Of a DNA stretch of 64,000 nucleotides, positions 23,851 to 36,519 are shown piece after piece (within the stretch, counting starts at the first letter, position 1; each line of letters opens with the position of its first letter). The position numbers and the translations under genes are program-made. A model generated the notes under the pieces. That model saw only the letters and a list, made by a program, of their open reading frames with translations, searched no databases and had not been told where the DNA came from. Source of the stretch: Dasypus novemcinctus (taxonomy: Eukaryota; Chordata; Mammalia; Cingulata; Dasypodidae); NCBI RefSeq assembly GCF_030445035.2, contig NC_080680.1, forward strand, positions 113,858,228-113,922,227. The letters run 5' to 3'.

Positions 23851-24724
23851 TAAGATTAAATTTTCAGAAAGATGCTATAAAAACCACCAGTGCAGTGCCT
23901 AGCAAAGAATGCTCCTCAACAATGGTCACCAGTACTTTTCTTCACACTGTACTAAATAAATCAAGTTTGTTTATGATTTTGATAGCATCGGAGATAACTA
24001 AGGTAACACAGTCCAATCTATATTTAAATGCAGTCTGGGGATTTCCACAACATTCTACGTTGAACAAATACCAACTGCAGATCCTATAACTGCAACTCAA
24101 TCCACTTGTTAAAAACAACTTTATTTTGTAAAAGATTAAAGACTCATAGGGAGTTGCAAAAATAGTCTAAAAGTCCCATGAAACTTTCTCTAGCATCTTC
24201 TATAAATACACAAGTGAATGAAAGCTGCGGTCTCTTCCGCTCTTTACAAATCAGAAACGGAGAAGAGGGAGTCGAGGAGAGGAACCAGCAGAGGGGCACG
24301 CAGGGAGGCTCACGCTGTCTGCAGCCTCCTGTATACCCCGGGCAGTGAGTGTCTTAAATAAGCTTTCAATCGGAAGATCATTCTCATGCCTTGACAGCTT
24401 TACAGGGTCATCAGTCTTGCTGCCTGCCTGTCCTTCTTCTGAAGAGTCCCTAGACACCGGTTTTCCTTATGAAAAACAATTACCGCCATAGATTTTCTAA
24501 CCAACACGTATCTATAGTCAGAGAATGTGCCTGTCTTCCTTGGAGTTTCCGCAGCTGGTAGTAGTTCTCAAAGACACTGTCCCTGTTTCTTAAGTCTGTT
24601 CTGCCACTTAACTCGGCAGGCTGGTTCCTTCTGGTACACCCACAACGACCTCCTGCCTCCCTTCCGCCTCACCACCGACGGGCAGGATGCCGCACGGGCC
24701 CAAGAGGGCAGCGAGGAGACTAAC

Positions 24725-24857
24725 CTCTGTCTTCAGCCTTGCTGTTCAAGTCTTCTTCCTTGTCTTCCTCGTCACTGCTGGAGCTCTCCATTTTTTCCTT
24801 CATCTGTTCCAGCTGATCCAAGTTAACCCGTCCAACCAGCTCAAAGTTACGGCTGAC
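24725..24857 (-). CDS. ZNF462: ZNF462 exon D: acidic, serine-rich linker
   Basis: 133 bp, 44 codons plus one base. The acceptor is cctttttcag and the donor is GTTAGT. The exon opens with VSRNFELVGRV, then a probably helical stretch LDQLEQMKEKME, then four serines and a run of Asp/Glu broken by single lysines, ending in KAEDR. It has no finger; it spaces the five-finger cluster from the last finger. The Ser-Asp/Glu run looks like a casein kinase 2 substrate, which is inference. The acidic run reads SDEEDKEEDLNSK; from memory the human protein has SDDEDKEEEMNSK here, so the charge is kept while residues vary. Confidence 0.93.
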
Positions 24858-25124
24858 CTGAAAAAGGCCCAAACAAATGGTGGATGATGAACGGCATGGG
24901 GTTTCCCTGCAGCAGGCACTTTTCCAATATCATTTTCCTAAGGCTGTGTTTTCTGAACCAGGATCAAACAAGGGAGCCCAAGTGGTCCCTTTTCTTCCAC
25001 TTTGGCTCTTTCAGACGTGGGTCTGTCCTTTATTTCCCGCATGTCACCATTTTCACTGGAACTGTCAACACTGAATCTTCATTACCAAACTTGTAGCATG
25101 AGCTACAATCAGCAGGAGTTCAAC

Positions 25125-25195
25125 AGTACCATAGAGCCCGGCGCCTACAGTAGGTGCCCAATAAATGTTTTATGAGTTGAATTCAAAGGAGTAAC
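25125..25195 (+). mobile_element. L2 3' tail
   Basis: AGTAGGTGCCCAATAAATG followed by TTTTATGAGTTGAATT is the terminal L2 sequence. Confidence 0.6.
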
Positions 25196-25764
25196 TCTCA
25201 TCAACTACCCAAGCTTCAAATACTTCTGAAGACAAGGGGCTCTGCAACCCTCCTGGCCACTAGCAGCAGAAATCCCAGCCTTCTTCCCCACACCCCCACC
25301 ACCCTCGAGGGTTGTGGGCTGCCCCAGCCCAGGACAGGTGGCAGCTACTAGCTTCCTAGCTCTCGCTGCAAATGGAAGGCAGCACCATCACTGTTTGTGT
25401 CACTAATGCTTTTGAAGCTACCAATGATCTACTCTAACAAGGCTAGGATTATCTGAGAAAAATCTAGATGGACCACCCCTTAAAAACCTGTTACAAATGT
25501 TAACTAGTAAGACTGATTTGTACTTACACAAAAAATGGTTAGAATAACAGGGGACCCAAACATTCTGCGAAATATTAACCAAATGAATTAAAAATCTACA
25601 CTAAGAAAAAGTCTTTAATGATGTTCTGTTTTGGGTTCTCATATCAACAGCACAGAATGTACCTTCTTTATTGATCTGTTTTAACGAACCACTTCACAGA
25701 ATTACCAGGAATAACAAGTGGGCACGGGGCTCGAGTCAACAAAATGACTCCAGGCAATAAGAGA

Positions 25765-25900
25765 CCCCTCTGTGCAAGGTGTTGTGCTCCCTACTGGGAG
25801 CCAGGGGAGGGGCATACAGAGACAAGACTCCTTCTGGCCTCCAGAGGCTCACAGTTTAGTTGAGGAGAGAAGAAAGGCATTATTAATTATAACCCAAGGC
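25765..25900 (-). mobile_element. L2 3' region, antisense
   Basis: GTGCAAGGTGTTGTGCTCC, then GGCATACAGAGACAAGAC and CAGAGGCTCACAGTTTAGTTG. Confidence 0.55.
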
Positions 25901-26495
25901 AGATTTCCAAATAGGGACAAAGATTTGCTGAGCACCAATGGCTCCATATGCCTGACAAATAGGAATTTCACCATAAACTGTGACAAATGTGAGAGAGAGA
26001 CTCCTTGAGTATTAGGACCAACAGCCAGTCCTGTGAAAAGGCTAAATGTCATCCCAACAATGTCATATAGGAGACAGGCAGGATCTTAAGAAGAAAACTC
26101 AGGGGAAAAGGTCCCCTTTAGAAAGGGGAGAAGAAATATACTGATCTATCTGTAATACTGAAATCCAGGAAATCAACAGACTTTTTGAAAACAACTCAAC
26201 AAGTGGGTGGGAAAGATGTTCTTGTCAATCTCAGTGCTAAACTTCCAGGGAAGGCAATGCCTTGCTTTGTTCATTAAAAAAAAAAAAAAAAAGTCTTAAA
26301 AATTAATAGATTCAGATGAGAAGGGGGTGGAAAAGGTCAACTTTGGAATTTTTATTTCTCTCCTCTCTCCTCTAAGAGTTCACCATAACAGTCTTCAAAG
26401 GATTTTTGCTGCAGCAACTTCCCAACTCAGGATTTATCAGCTATGCCTCCCTCATACAGACCTTTATGGATTTTTATGTATTTATTTTTGAGATG

Positions 26496-26640
26496 CAAAA
26501 ATGGAAAGGCATAGTGCAAGGAACATGAGCTTTGAGCCAGGCAGATCTGAATTCAAGTTCAGGTTTGCCATTACGTGCCAGACTCTGGGCAAGTTACATA
26601 TGTCACCAATGTCTGCATTTGGAAAAGGGACCTTCATGGT
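26496..26640 (+). repeat. MIR fragment
   Basis: AGCTTTGAGCCAGGCAGATC, TTCAAGTTCAGGTTTGCC and CTCTGGGCAAGTTACATA. Confidence 0.6.
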
Positions 26641-27069
26641 ACCTGAAAAACAACAGGACTCAAAAATTGTAGTTCCTTTCCCCTTTCTGACAATATGAAT
26701 TTTTCCAATTTTGGCTGTTGGAAATACTTATAACAGACCCTGCAAATGTATATTTAAGAGGTTGTGTATGTTCAGCCACAAAGTCTACATTTTCAACCAA
26801 ATAGCATTTATGACAAATGTTTAAACGCCAAGTTTTCTGGGTTACCAGTTTGTTAGGACAAGAGGGCAAAATGCCAAGTTGCCTAAATTTGAGTTATGTG
26901 TGGTGAAAAACCTCTTTCCGTGCCTGGTATTTAAAAGGCAGCCTTTCCTGAACACCTCCTTTTAGTAATCAGGCAACTGTGTGTGTACGTCAGAGCATGA
27001 GGGGAAGGCAGTCCAGAGAATATAAAAATAATGAAATCGTGGAAGCTCCGCCCAAATCCCCACCCATCC

Positions 27070-27200
27070 TTCATCTAGGTGATCGCATTCTTCATTCAAC
27101 AAGGACTCCTCGAGGGCCTGCTGTGTGCCAGATGCAGTGCTAGGCTCTGCAACCCCTGCCTCTGAAGCAGCTCACAGTGACACAAGGAGATCGGTCACCA
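27070..27200 (-). mobile_element. L2 3' end, antisense
   Basis: CATTCTTCATTCAACAAGGAC followed by TGCTGTGTGCCAGATGCAGTG is the antisense L2 terminus. Confidence 0.6.
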
Positions 27201-27504
27201 GACCAAATGTAACGCTTTTCCCTCCCTGTAAGCTTTTTGAGGGGGACTTTATTGGCCCATTTTCCCACACCATTACCCCTTCACTGGAAAATCATTAACA
27301 TTTTGGAATGTACACATCTTTAGAATAATACATGACATTTTCATGGTCTGATGTTCACACAGGGCTAACCCAATATTTATTTTTCCCAAAGATATTTCTA
27401 AATTCTTTTCTATGCAATTAGGAGATTTTAAAATAAAAACTATTGATAGTGTTGGATTATAATTCTATCTGAAATCCCCTAACAAGCCAACCAATATTAA
27501 GCCT

Positions 27505-28010
27505 AATACAAAAAGACTCTCTTCTGCATTTTTGGGCCACCATCATCTCTTGCCTGGATTACTGCAGAAGCTGCCACCCCACCCCTCGACCCCCACTCTG
27601 TGCTGGTCTCCCAGCATCCTTTCTTGCCCCTTCAATGTATCTATTCTCTAGTGTGGCCAGAAGGATTTAAAAAATATTCAAATTTGATCATGTAAGTCTC
27701 TGCTTGCCTTTAAGATAAAAACAAAATTCCTGACTGTGGTTTACACGGCTGGCAACCGTCTAGCCCTGGCTCACCTTCTCCAGACTCCACTTGCCTCCAC
27801 TGCACTGAACCTACTTAGGTTCCTGGAACATGTAGTGCTTTTGACTTTATGTCCTTGAACTTGATATTTCCTCCGCCCAGAACTCTCTCAAGCCGGCCGC
27901 CTTCACGTGGTGACTCCTGCTTACTCTTTCATTCCAGGCCTCCATGTAACTTCATCTGGAAGACCTTCCTGAAAGCTCTCGTTGCTTAAATGCCATAGTG
28001 CCTAATACCT
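27505..28010 (+). mobile_element. L2 fragment, sense, about 500 bp
   Basis: CATCATCTCTTGCCTGGATT, then GATCATGTAAGTCTCTGC and CCTCCATGTAACTTCATCTGG: the best preserved L2 in the window. Confidence 0.7.
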
Positions 28011-28012
28011 TC

Positions 28013-28235
28013 TGTGGCAGGTTGAGCCAAGCCCCACTAAAGACATGGTCAAGTCCTAACTCTGTGGCCTGGGGGCTTCTTTGTAAACAGGATCTTCCAA
28101 GGGTGGACCTTTACTGGAGGTGACTTGAGAGCTCATTAGGAGAAGACAGCTAGAGATGGGGACTGAACAGGAGGAGCAGAAGCCAGAGGAGGGGACAAAG
28201 GAGGATCTGGCAAAGCAACTCGTCTCACTTGGTAA
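28013..28235 (+). mobile_element. 5' part of a MaLR-like LTR
   Basis: Begins TGTGGCAGGTTGAGCC, then AAAGACATGGTCAAGTCCTAA and TTGTAAACAGGATCTTC, the order seen in reverse at 31352-30941. The match fades after about 220 bp. It directly follows an L2 fragment. Confidence 0.55.
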
Positions 28236-28384
28236 TTGTGATGGCCTGCCTCTCCCCATGGAATGGCCAGCTCCATGGGGACAAACTTTCTGGTCTCTCA
28301 ACACAGCCGAATCTCCATCTACCAGCAGTGTCTATAGTCGAGTGGGTGCTGTTCTCAGCTTTTGGTTACTGGTCTTTGTTTTAG

Positions 28385-28830
28385 CTTAATACTTATTTTT
28401 TCCACTCACAGAAATATTCACAAGGATAATGTAGAAAATAGAAAAATCATCTAAAGCCCAATCACCTATAAACAAACTGTTAAAAAGCTATGCATTTCTA
28501 TATTCCTGAACTCCTGTTTGCTAAACATAAATTATTTACGTGGCTATGATCATACTAAAACATACAAGTGTGTATCCCATTTCTTACACTTGGTGTGGTG
28601 TAAGTACCATTCTCTGGGTCAATATAACTGTTAATCACTATTTCACCAAGTAGATAACCATACTTTATCTGACCATTCCCATATGAATTTAGGTTAGTTA
28701 TGGTTTTTCACTATTAAAAATAAGGTAGTGAAAAACCTCTTTGTGTACAAACCTTTCTTTCATGTTTAATTTTATATTTATAGGCTAAATTTCCAGAAGT
28801 GAAATTGCAGGCCCAATATTTCTAAGGTGG
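28385..28830 (-). mobile_element. Old L1 fragment, antisense
   Basis: The plus strand shows GTTATGGTTTTTCACTATTA and, later, CCAGAAGTGAAATTGCAGG, the antisense pattern found in old L1M elements. Diverged. Confidence 0.5.
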
Positions 28831-29910
28831 CTTCTGAAATGATACACCTAGTCCAGTCACTCTTTGAGGACGAAGGTGGATATGTAACTAACTCCTTGAT
28901 GCTGTAGAGGATACACTGATGGACATTCACTTTTGCCTCTGGAAATGAGAAGTAATTTATGGCCTTTTTTCCCCAAAGGTCCACAACAAAGGGAGAAAGA
29001 GCAAGCCTAAGAGTTTGAGATCTAGAACGAAAAAGGCTCTTGCAGCCTATTGCCCTGGAGATTTTTGAAGCAGGAAAATGAAGGAAAACATGATTTTGAA
29101 GAATGAATTGCCCAAATACATAATCATTCAGGCCATGAAACCATATGCAAATCTCCATATCCTGGGAAGGTTCTTTGTGAATGTCCACAAACCCAAATTC
29201 CCCACTAACCTCCACTAACTCAGAGTCCTTGGCAAAGTCAGCTGTCCAACAGGAAAGGAGAGATGAGGTGCCAGCAACTGCTTTACCACTTAACACCAAA
29301 GTGACACTACTGCTAAACCTTTTCAGGCTCTTGATTAATGGTCAAGCTTCAGAACTAAGTTTTTCCTTTTTATTTTGTTGGTTTTTAACCATTCAGTAAA
29401 AATACCTTAGCTCTATTTCTAGCAAATAGAAGAATTTCCACCTCTGTAGGCGTCTTCTAAGGGGAGAAGGATGATATGCTTTACAAATATTATCAAATAG
29501 AACATATGCTTTCAAATGGTCTTAGGGTGGCAAATCCAATATTATAGGAAGGACTGATACAAACTTGCTTTGAATGAAAGAATGAAATTGGACAGCTTTG
29601 ACAGCTTTTGTCTTGAGATTACATAGCAGACAATACGTGGGGGAGATGCTAACGAAAGTTTGTGTAATGCTTCCAGAGTTCCTTACCCTATTTACTTCAC
29701 ATTTGTATTTCAAAACGGGACACCCAATCAGGATGCTTACATCACCTAATAGCGTAGTGCTGTTAAACAGAAAAGCCAGAGAACTTTTTAGTTCTAGATA
29801 AAGTGACACTAGATAATAATGGAAAAAGCTGACTGCCCCTTCACATTAGAAACACTCAGTCACAAACTGAGAATCTGCAGTGCTGCTCAGATTTTAAATG
29901 ACTCATAAAA

Positions 29911-30211
29911 CAGATTGGCAAACATTTTCCGTAAAGGGCCAGATAGTAAATATTTTAGGTTTTGGGGGCCCCACAGCCTCTGTTGCAACTACTCAACTCT
30001 GCTGTTGTACTGAAAAGTAGCCATAGATATGTAAATGTATGAGCATGGCTGTGTTTCAATAAAACATTATATATGGACACTGGCATTTGAATTTCATACA
30101 ATTTTCAATAAAATTCTTTTCAAACTACTTAAAAATGTAAAATGCTCTTAGCTCACAGGCCCTATAAAAACAGGTGGCATGTGGTCCATGGCCATCATCT
30201 GCCAACCTCTG
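29911..30211 (+). mobile_element. hAT (Charlie-type) non-autonomous element
   Basis: Terminal inverted repeats CAGATTGGC and GCCAACCTCTG; interior GTAAAGGGCCAGATAGTAAA and GCAACTACTCAACTCTGC, a pattern common in placental genomes. No transposase. Confidence 0.7.
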
Positions 30212-30559
30212 ACGTATGATATCAGTCATCTATCCAGTAGATCTTCTTTGCCTTTCTTTGAAAGTCAGAATGGGAATGGGGGAGAGAAATCATTGGGGGA
30301 AAAACCTCTGCAAAGCACTTTTTCCATGATACCTTATAGGCAGATGGTCAAAAGTGCAGGTAAAAAGAATCTGGAACTCCGGATAAGACACTTCAATTAG
30401 AATTCTTGCAGAAGCTTCAAGAAAGTATATTCAGGCAAACAAACCAGCTAAGAAGTATTAAAGATCTAAGGAAGATGAGCTGTGACACTGCTTTTGTTCT
30501 GCACTGTGCTGCCCTGCTATTTTACAGGTGCCTTTTATCAAGCACTTGAAGCTGGGTTA

Positions 30560-30715
30560 TGACTCATTGTTTAAGCCTGTGTCTCCTACTTGCCTGCAAA
30601 CTCTTCTAGGGTAGCAACCATTTCCTATTTAGCTTTACATGCCCAGTACAAAGCTTAATATAAGGTCAGTCATCTACTGATGCATAATTAATGTTCTTTG
30701 AATCCTTTGGTAACT
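30560..30715 (+). mobile_element. L2 3' tail
   Basis: TACTTGCCTGCAAACTCTTC through CATGCCCAGTACAAAGC to AATTAATGTTCTTTGAAT. Confidence 0.5.
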
Positions 30716-30940
30716 AGATAACTCATGGGAGAACCTAGAGTATAAATAATTTCATAATATTGCAATAAGATGTGCATCCCATGATATAAATTTACTTGTT
30801 AATGAGAACAAAATTGGACACTCTCTAAAAGAGTTTGTTGCAGTATTTACCAGATACCTATATGTGTTAAAAATGAATCCTGTAACTTTCAAATGTATTA
30901 TATAAACCCTACGACCATTCTGTAAGATTTGTATTACTTC

Positions 30941-31352
30941 TGTTCTAGTATCCCAGCTGCTGAAACAAATACCATACAATGGGTTGGCTTAACAATAGGA
31001 ATTTATTGGCTTATGGTTTCAGAGGCAAGAAGGCTTGCTTCCTTCTGGAGTCCGTATCTTCTGGCTGGCTGGACAGCTTTGGGGTTCCTTGGCTTTTCAA
31101 TCACATGACAATGCACATGGCAGCATCTTCTCCCTTTAAGCTTCTTGATTTTTCCATGGCTTCTCTTCTGTGCCCAATTTCCTTTGCTAAGAAGGACCAG
31201 CCATACTGGATTAAGGCCCACCCTCATTCAGTTTGGGCACACCTTAATTAATAACATCTTCAAAGCTCCTAGTTACAAATGGGTTCACACCCACAGGACC
31301 AGGGGTTGGGATCTGAACATGGATTTGGGGGTACACGATTCAATCCCCAACA
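30941..31352 (-). mobile_element. MaLR-like solo LTR, relatively well preserved
   Basis: On the minus strand it starts TGTTGGGGATTGAATCGTG and ends GGGATACTAGAACA, 412 bp, with AATAAA close to the 3' end (AAGCCAATAAATTCC). Its preservation suggests a younger, lineage-specific copy. The flanks (ACTTC and CTTTT) only loosely resemble a target duplication. Confidence 0.7.
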
Positions 31353-31949
31353 CTTTTCATATTTGTAGATGAAGAAAATGGAATACAAAATGAGCAAATG
31401 GTAAAGCCTGGATTAGAACTAACATCTTCATATTACATAGTTCAAGCTTTCTCAAGCCTTCCCCATTATAACGAACATCTTCTATAGAAATGCAAGATTA
31501 TTTACAAAATATGTTAAATATACCCATCCTGGCTGAATGCAAGAAATAAAAAAACATCATAACAATAAAGTTTTGCAAAATTTGATGGGATAGAGTGGCA
31601 TGCTTTGAAAAATCTTCAAAACAGAAACCTAAGAACAGTAAAGAATAAAGGATCTGGAAGTACCCAGAAAGGTATGAAGCACAGAACTTAAAGAGGATAT
31701 AAAATTTCTTCTGCAATCACTGATCATATACCTCTATCAGACAAAACCAGACAAAATCAACACAACTTGAGAATCTATGCATAGCTCAAATATTCAAGAA
31801 AGTCAAGTGAAAGGCATCTTGAGGAAAGAACTTTGTTGGTGACCAACTGAGCTGTTGTCAATCTCCTTGGATCTAATATCCAGAGGCAGAGGTATTGATG
31901 GCTGCTGTCTATGCTCTGCTTATTGGAAAAAACAACAGGACATTTTAAA

Positions 31950-32200
31950 TCTTATTTCAAGAGTGGTTTCAATCACTGATTTAGTTAACAAAATGCACAG
32001 CCCTATGCTAGGTTTTGGAAGGAAGCAGAGGTAAATAATGTGATTTCCATCTTTAAGGAAGTTGTACTCAATACCAAGACAGAGACTTTTGAACATGTAA
32101 GTGCAAGTTGAGACAGAATGAAATAGAGGAAGAAGCATAGTTCTACAGAAGTATGGAAGCAGGAGCAATTAATTTTGACCAGAGAGTTTAGTGAATTGTT
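31950..32200 (-). mobile_element. L2 3' region, antisense
   Basis: GCACAGCCCTATGCTAGG, then GGAAGTTGTACTCAATACC and GGAGCAATTAATTTTGACC; diverged. Confidence 0.45.
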
Positions 32201-32852
32201 CCAAAGTTAGTACACAGAGAACATCTTCAAATGTCTACCTGAGAAATACTGCCTAAGGTGTCAGGCATATTCCTCTGAAAAACGATCACACCTCTTGCTC
32301 ATCTACTTCTGATTTCTCTTATAAAACATACAAAAGAAATTGGCCTATTGTTGAGAAATCAAGAAGCAAAATTAACATGATGGAATGTGGAGATGAAATT
32401 CCATAATCTTCTAGAGAACCACCTTCAGTTTGCAGAAGTCCTTGACATTGATACAGCTAAAAATTTGGCCCAATTTTTAAAGTTTGTTTTATAACTGGGA
32501 ATGGGGGATGATCCCTCTTTTGTCTTTTTTTCCTTCTCATTTTCTTTTCTGGAAACAAATGTTCTAGGTTACTATTTTGCTACTGTGGATTTCACTTGTC
32601 CAGAAAGCTGACCCAAGTTGACTGGAATAACCTATATGTTGGTGATTCTTTTAGGATCTAATGTTCTATTACTTGCCCCAAACTGGCAAAAAGTAGCAAA
32701 GTAACTTCAGAAGAATAAAGAATACTAACAGGATCTTACATATATTTAAAATATGAGAAATGCAAGGTTTGATATTTTCATGATTTTAAGGTTCCTAGAA
32801 ATGTTGTCTTCATCTTTCACTAATATTGCTAATAAATGGCAATGATTTCACT

Positions 32853-32893
32853 TGTGTGTGTGTGTGTGTGTTAAGAGAGAGAGAGGAGAGAGA
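32853..32893 (+). repeat. Compound TG/AG microsatellite
   Basis: About nine TG units, TTA, then AG units with one GG interruption. Confidence 0.9.
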
Positions 32894-33699
32894 AAAGGAG
32901 ACTAGGCCAGCTTTTAGAAGATATACTGAGTTAAAGAAAAAAACACACACACAGGCGACTGAAGGTTAAAAAATAAAATTTCAAACAGCCTGCACTGTTT
33001 ACTTCCAGATTATTAGAGCCCAAGAGATTTCAAGTGCTTCCTTGCTCACTAGGCTGAAGGTAAAGGCCCAGAAGGACAAGAATGTCACCCATAAAATGAA
33101 GGTGCTGATTGTCTCCCCTTCTCTGCTGCACCCTGGCTTCTGAGGATAAGCATGGTAGCCTAAATCAAGTGCACTTGAGATTCTGATTCTTAAATGGAAT
33201 GGGGTATTTGACTTCAAGGGCCCTTGCTGCTGTTACTAGCATTTTGTCCAGGTCATAAACAATATAGCCTGACATATTTAGAGATGTTCCTGTGGTTTAC
33301 AAGCTTTGTAGGCAGAATTCAGAAGTCCAGTTTTGAATGTCTTGCTCTGTTTAAGGAAATCCTTTCACTGAAATATATCTTGTGGTGTCTTCTAGTTTCT
33401 TCCATAGATTCTCTTCAATGTACAAAATCACCTAAAGCTATTCATGGAAGAATGCACTCAACACACTGTCTTATCGGAAAAAGTATTAGTAAATGCCAAC
33501 TCAGAACCAATTGCTAATTTTATCCCATACTTTTATTTTTGACAGTTTACACATTAATCTGGATTTTGAGTATCTTGTGAATCTAGGCGTTCCCATCGTC
33601 AACCTTATAAAAAAGGCTGCAAAAAATTAACATTTATTGAGGTCCTGCAATGTTTCAGGTAGTGGGAAACTTGCATCTGTATTAGGTATTGAGGAATAG

Positions 33700-35940
33700 G
33701 TTATTTACTATAAAATTCACCTATTTTAAGAAATAGTTCCATGAGTTTTAATAAATTTATATAGTAGTGCAACCCTGACAACCCAATTTAAGACTCTAGC
33801 ACCCTGAAAAGTTCCCATATGCCCTTTGCAGTCAGTCAATCTCTGCTCCAACTTCCAGCCCCAGGCAACCTTTGATTTGTTTTTGGCACCAACAGGTTTG
33901 CCTTTTTCAGAAATTTCATATAAAGGGAATCACACAGTGTGCCATTCTTTGTGTCTGGCTTCCGTCACTTAGCATGATGTTTTTTGGATTCATCCATTTT
34001 GTTACTTCTATCAGTAGATCATTCCTTTTTATTGATGAGTAGTATTCCATTGTATGGTTGCACTACATTTTGTTTATCTAGTCATAGTTGATGAACATTT
34101 GATTTGTTTCCAGTTTTTGGCTATAATAATTATTTATGAGCATTCATATCAAGTTTTTAGGTGGGAGTGGAATTGCTGAGTCAGATGGTAAGTATATGTT
34201 TCACTTTTTTATTTTTTATTTTTTAAAGATCCATTTTTATTTATGTATTCCTCCCTCATTGTTTTGCAATCACTATCTGCTCTGTGTCTGCTTGTCTTTT
34301 CTTTAGGAGACACCAGGAATAGAACCTGATACCTCCCATGTGGGAGAGAGGCACCCAATTACTTGAACCACCTCAGGTCCCCATGTTTTAACTCTTAAAG
34401 AAACTGCCAACGTGCTTCCAAAGTGGCTGTACCATTTAGCATTCCAAGCAACCATGGATGAGATTTCCAGTTTCTCCACCATCCTTGTCAATATCTGGTT
34501 ACTATCAGTCTTTTTAATTTTATCCATTCTTATGAGGGTGTAGTAGTACCTCATTGTGGTTTTAATTTGAACTTCCCTAATGATGGATCATATCAAGCAT
34601 CTTTTCATGTACCATTTGGATATAATGCCATTTGTATACCTTCTTTGGTGAAGTGTCTATTCAAATCCTTCGCTCATTTTTAATTGTGTTATTTGTCTTC
34701 TCATTATTGATTTTAAGAGTTTTTTATATATTCTGGTTGAAAGTCCTTTGTTAGATATATACGTTGTATATATTTGTTTCCAGTCTATCACTTGTCATTT
34801 CATTTTCATAATGGTGTTTTCTGAAGAGTAAAATTTTAAATTTTGCTGATATCCAATTTATTCATTTTCTTTTAAAGTCGGTAGCTTTTGTGTAATATCT
34901 AAGAAATCTTTCCCTCACCCAAGATTGCACAATTTTCTACCATTCTTCCAGACATTTTAAAGTTTTAGCTCACACATTTTTTTTTTTAAGCTTTTGAGCC
35001 AATGTTAATTTTTGTGTAGGAATTGAGGTTAAAGTCAAGAGTCATTATTTTGCACGTGGAAATCCAATTGTTCCAGCACCATTTGTTGAAAAAAGCCATC
35101 CTCTCTATTATCGTTGTCCCTCTGAAAAAATCAATTGACGATACATATGAAGGTCTGTTTCCAGACTCTCACACATCATTGAGCTATATATCTAACTTTA
35201 TGCCATTACCACTCTCTTGACTATTTTAGCTTTATATTATAAAATAGCTTTATATTATTTATTTATATAAATATAAATTTATATTATTTATATTTAGCTT
35301 TAGTATTAATAAGTTTTAAAATTGTGAGTCCTCCAACTTTGTTCTTCTTTTTCCAAATTATTTGGACCTATTCTAGGTCATTTGCATTTCTAAATATATT
35401 TTAGGATCAGCTTGTAAATTTCTACTAACAAAAAAGCCTACTGGGATTTTGACAGAGATTTTGTTGAATCTGTAGCTCAATTTGGGAAGATTTACCATCT
35501 TAACAATATTGAGTCTTCCAATCCACAAGCATGGTGTATGTTCCATTTATTTAGTTCTTGTATTTTGCTCAGCAACATTTTCTAGTACAGTATATAGCTC
35601 CTGCAGTTCTTAGGTTAAATTTATTCTTAAGCATTTTATTCTTTTTGATAAATGGAATTGATCTTTTTAAAATTTCACCTTCAGATTGCCCATTAGTATA
35701 TTGAAATATAATTGATTTTTGTATATTGGCCTTGTATCCTGCAACCTTGCTAAACTTGCTAATGCTCTACTAGCTTTTTGTAGATTCTGTGGGATTGTCT
35801 ATCTACAAAGATGACATCATCTGTGAATAAAGACAGTTTTACTTCTTCCTTTTCAATCTTTATGACTTTAATTTCATATGCTTGCCTTCTGGTCCTTGAC
35901 TTTTATGTTTGAATTGTCAGCAAACTTCTCATTAGTACAC
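33700..35940 (-). mobile_element. L1 (L1M-type) antisense fragment, broken
   Basis: The plus strand reads the complement of L1 with landmarks such as TAGTATTCCATTGTATGG, GTGGAATTGCTGAGTCA, TCATTGTGGTTTTAATTTG and TTGTATCCTGCAACC. This is the pattern of mid-L1 (reverse transcriptase and upstream) in antisense. No long frame survives. A SINE at 34207-34382 and an AT-rich expansion at about 35225-35310 interrupt it. Confidence 0.85.
34207..34382 (-). mobile_element. tRNA-derived SINE nested in L1
   Basis: Read on the minus strand it has GGGGACCTGAGGTGG, then a tRNA-like portion with the CATGGGAGGT-type block in diverged form, and ends in a poly(A)-rich tail (T-rich on plus at 34207-34240). It interrupts the antisense L1 between ATGTTTCACT (34196-34205) and ATGTTTTAACT (34383-34393), a diverged target duplication. 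It is older or more diverged than the other three copies. Confidence 0.7.
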
Positions 35941-36519
35941 TGTACATTGACACCTCTATAGCTCTCTCATGAATGCTGAAGTCAGACGTTTTGTACATCC
36001 TTCATCCTGAAGGATGACCAACTCACTGGTGCTTATCATCCAACAATTCAGTTTCAGCAGCCCTGCATCTCTGTCTATAAAATAGTGTTTGGCCAATTAG
36101 TTCAAAAATTTTAATTGCATTTTGCACTCAACATTTAGGAGAAAAGGAGTAGAAAATAGGAAAAAGAAAGTGCTGATATCAGTAATAAGCACAGGTCTCA
36201 TAAACTTAGTAACAGTCGAGACAAAGAGGAAAATCATTAGGCATACTGAAAGTGGCAATTTTTTTGCCTCAATTAGGTGCTCATTGGACTTAATAAGCTG
36301 GTCAACCATGAGAAAGAGTAAAATTAGAGAACATAATATGGCAGAGTGGAAATATAACCTCAAAGACTGTCTAAATTGCAAAGCATAATTAGTGATTCTA
36401 TAATATATTTTAGTCTTCAGCAATGTAACTGCCTTTATAATAGATACAACTATTGTTATACTTCAGTACTACTGAATTTCACAAATATCTAAGGAACATA
36501 TTGGGTCTCAAAGCGGGGG

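Larger units (their letters stand above)
20512..24724 (-). other. ZNF462: ZNF462 intron D-E
   Basis: 4.2 kb, GTTAGT to CAG. MIR pieces lie at 23464-23850 and an A-rich (AAAAC) run at about 22940-22975. From 20520 to 22930 I recognise no repeat; the sequence is unique and moderately GC-rich. Confidence 0.9.

Noticed and set aside
33700-35940. Active L1
   Set aside because: Antisense, 5' and 3' parts missing, interrupted by a SINE, and no surviving reading frame.
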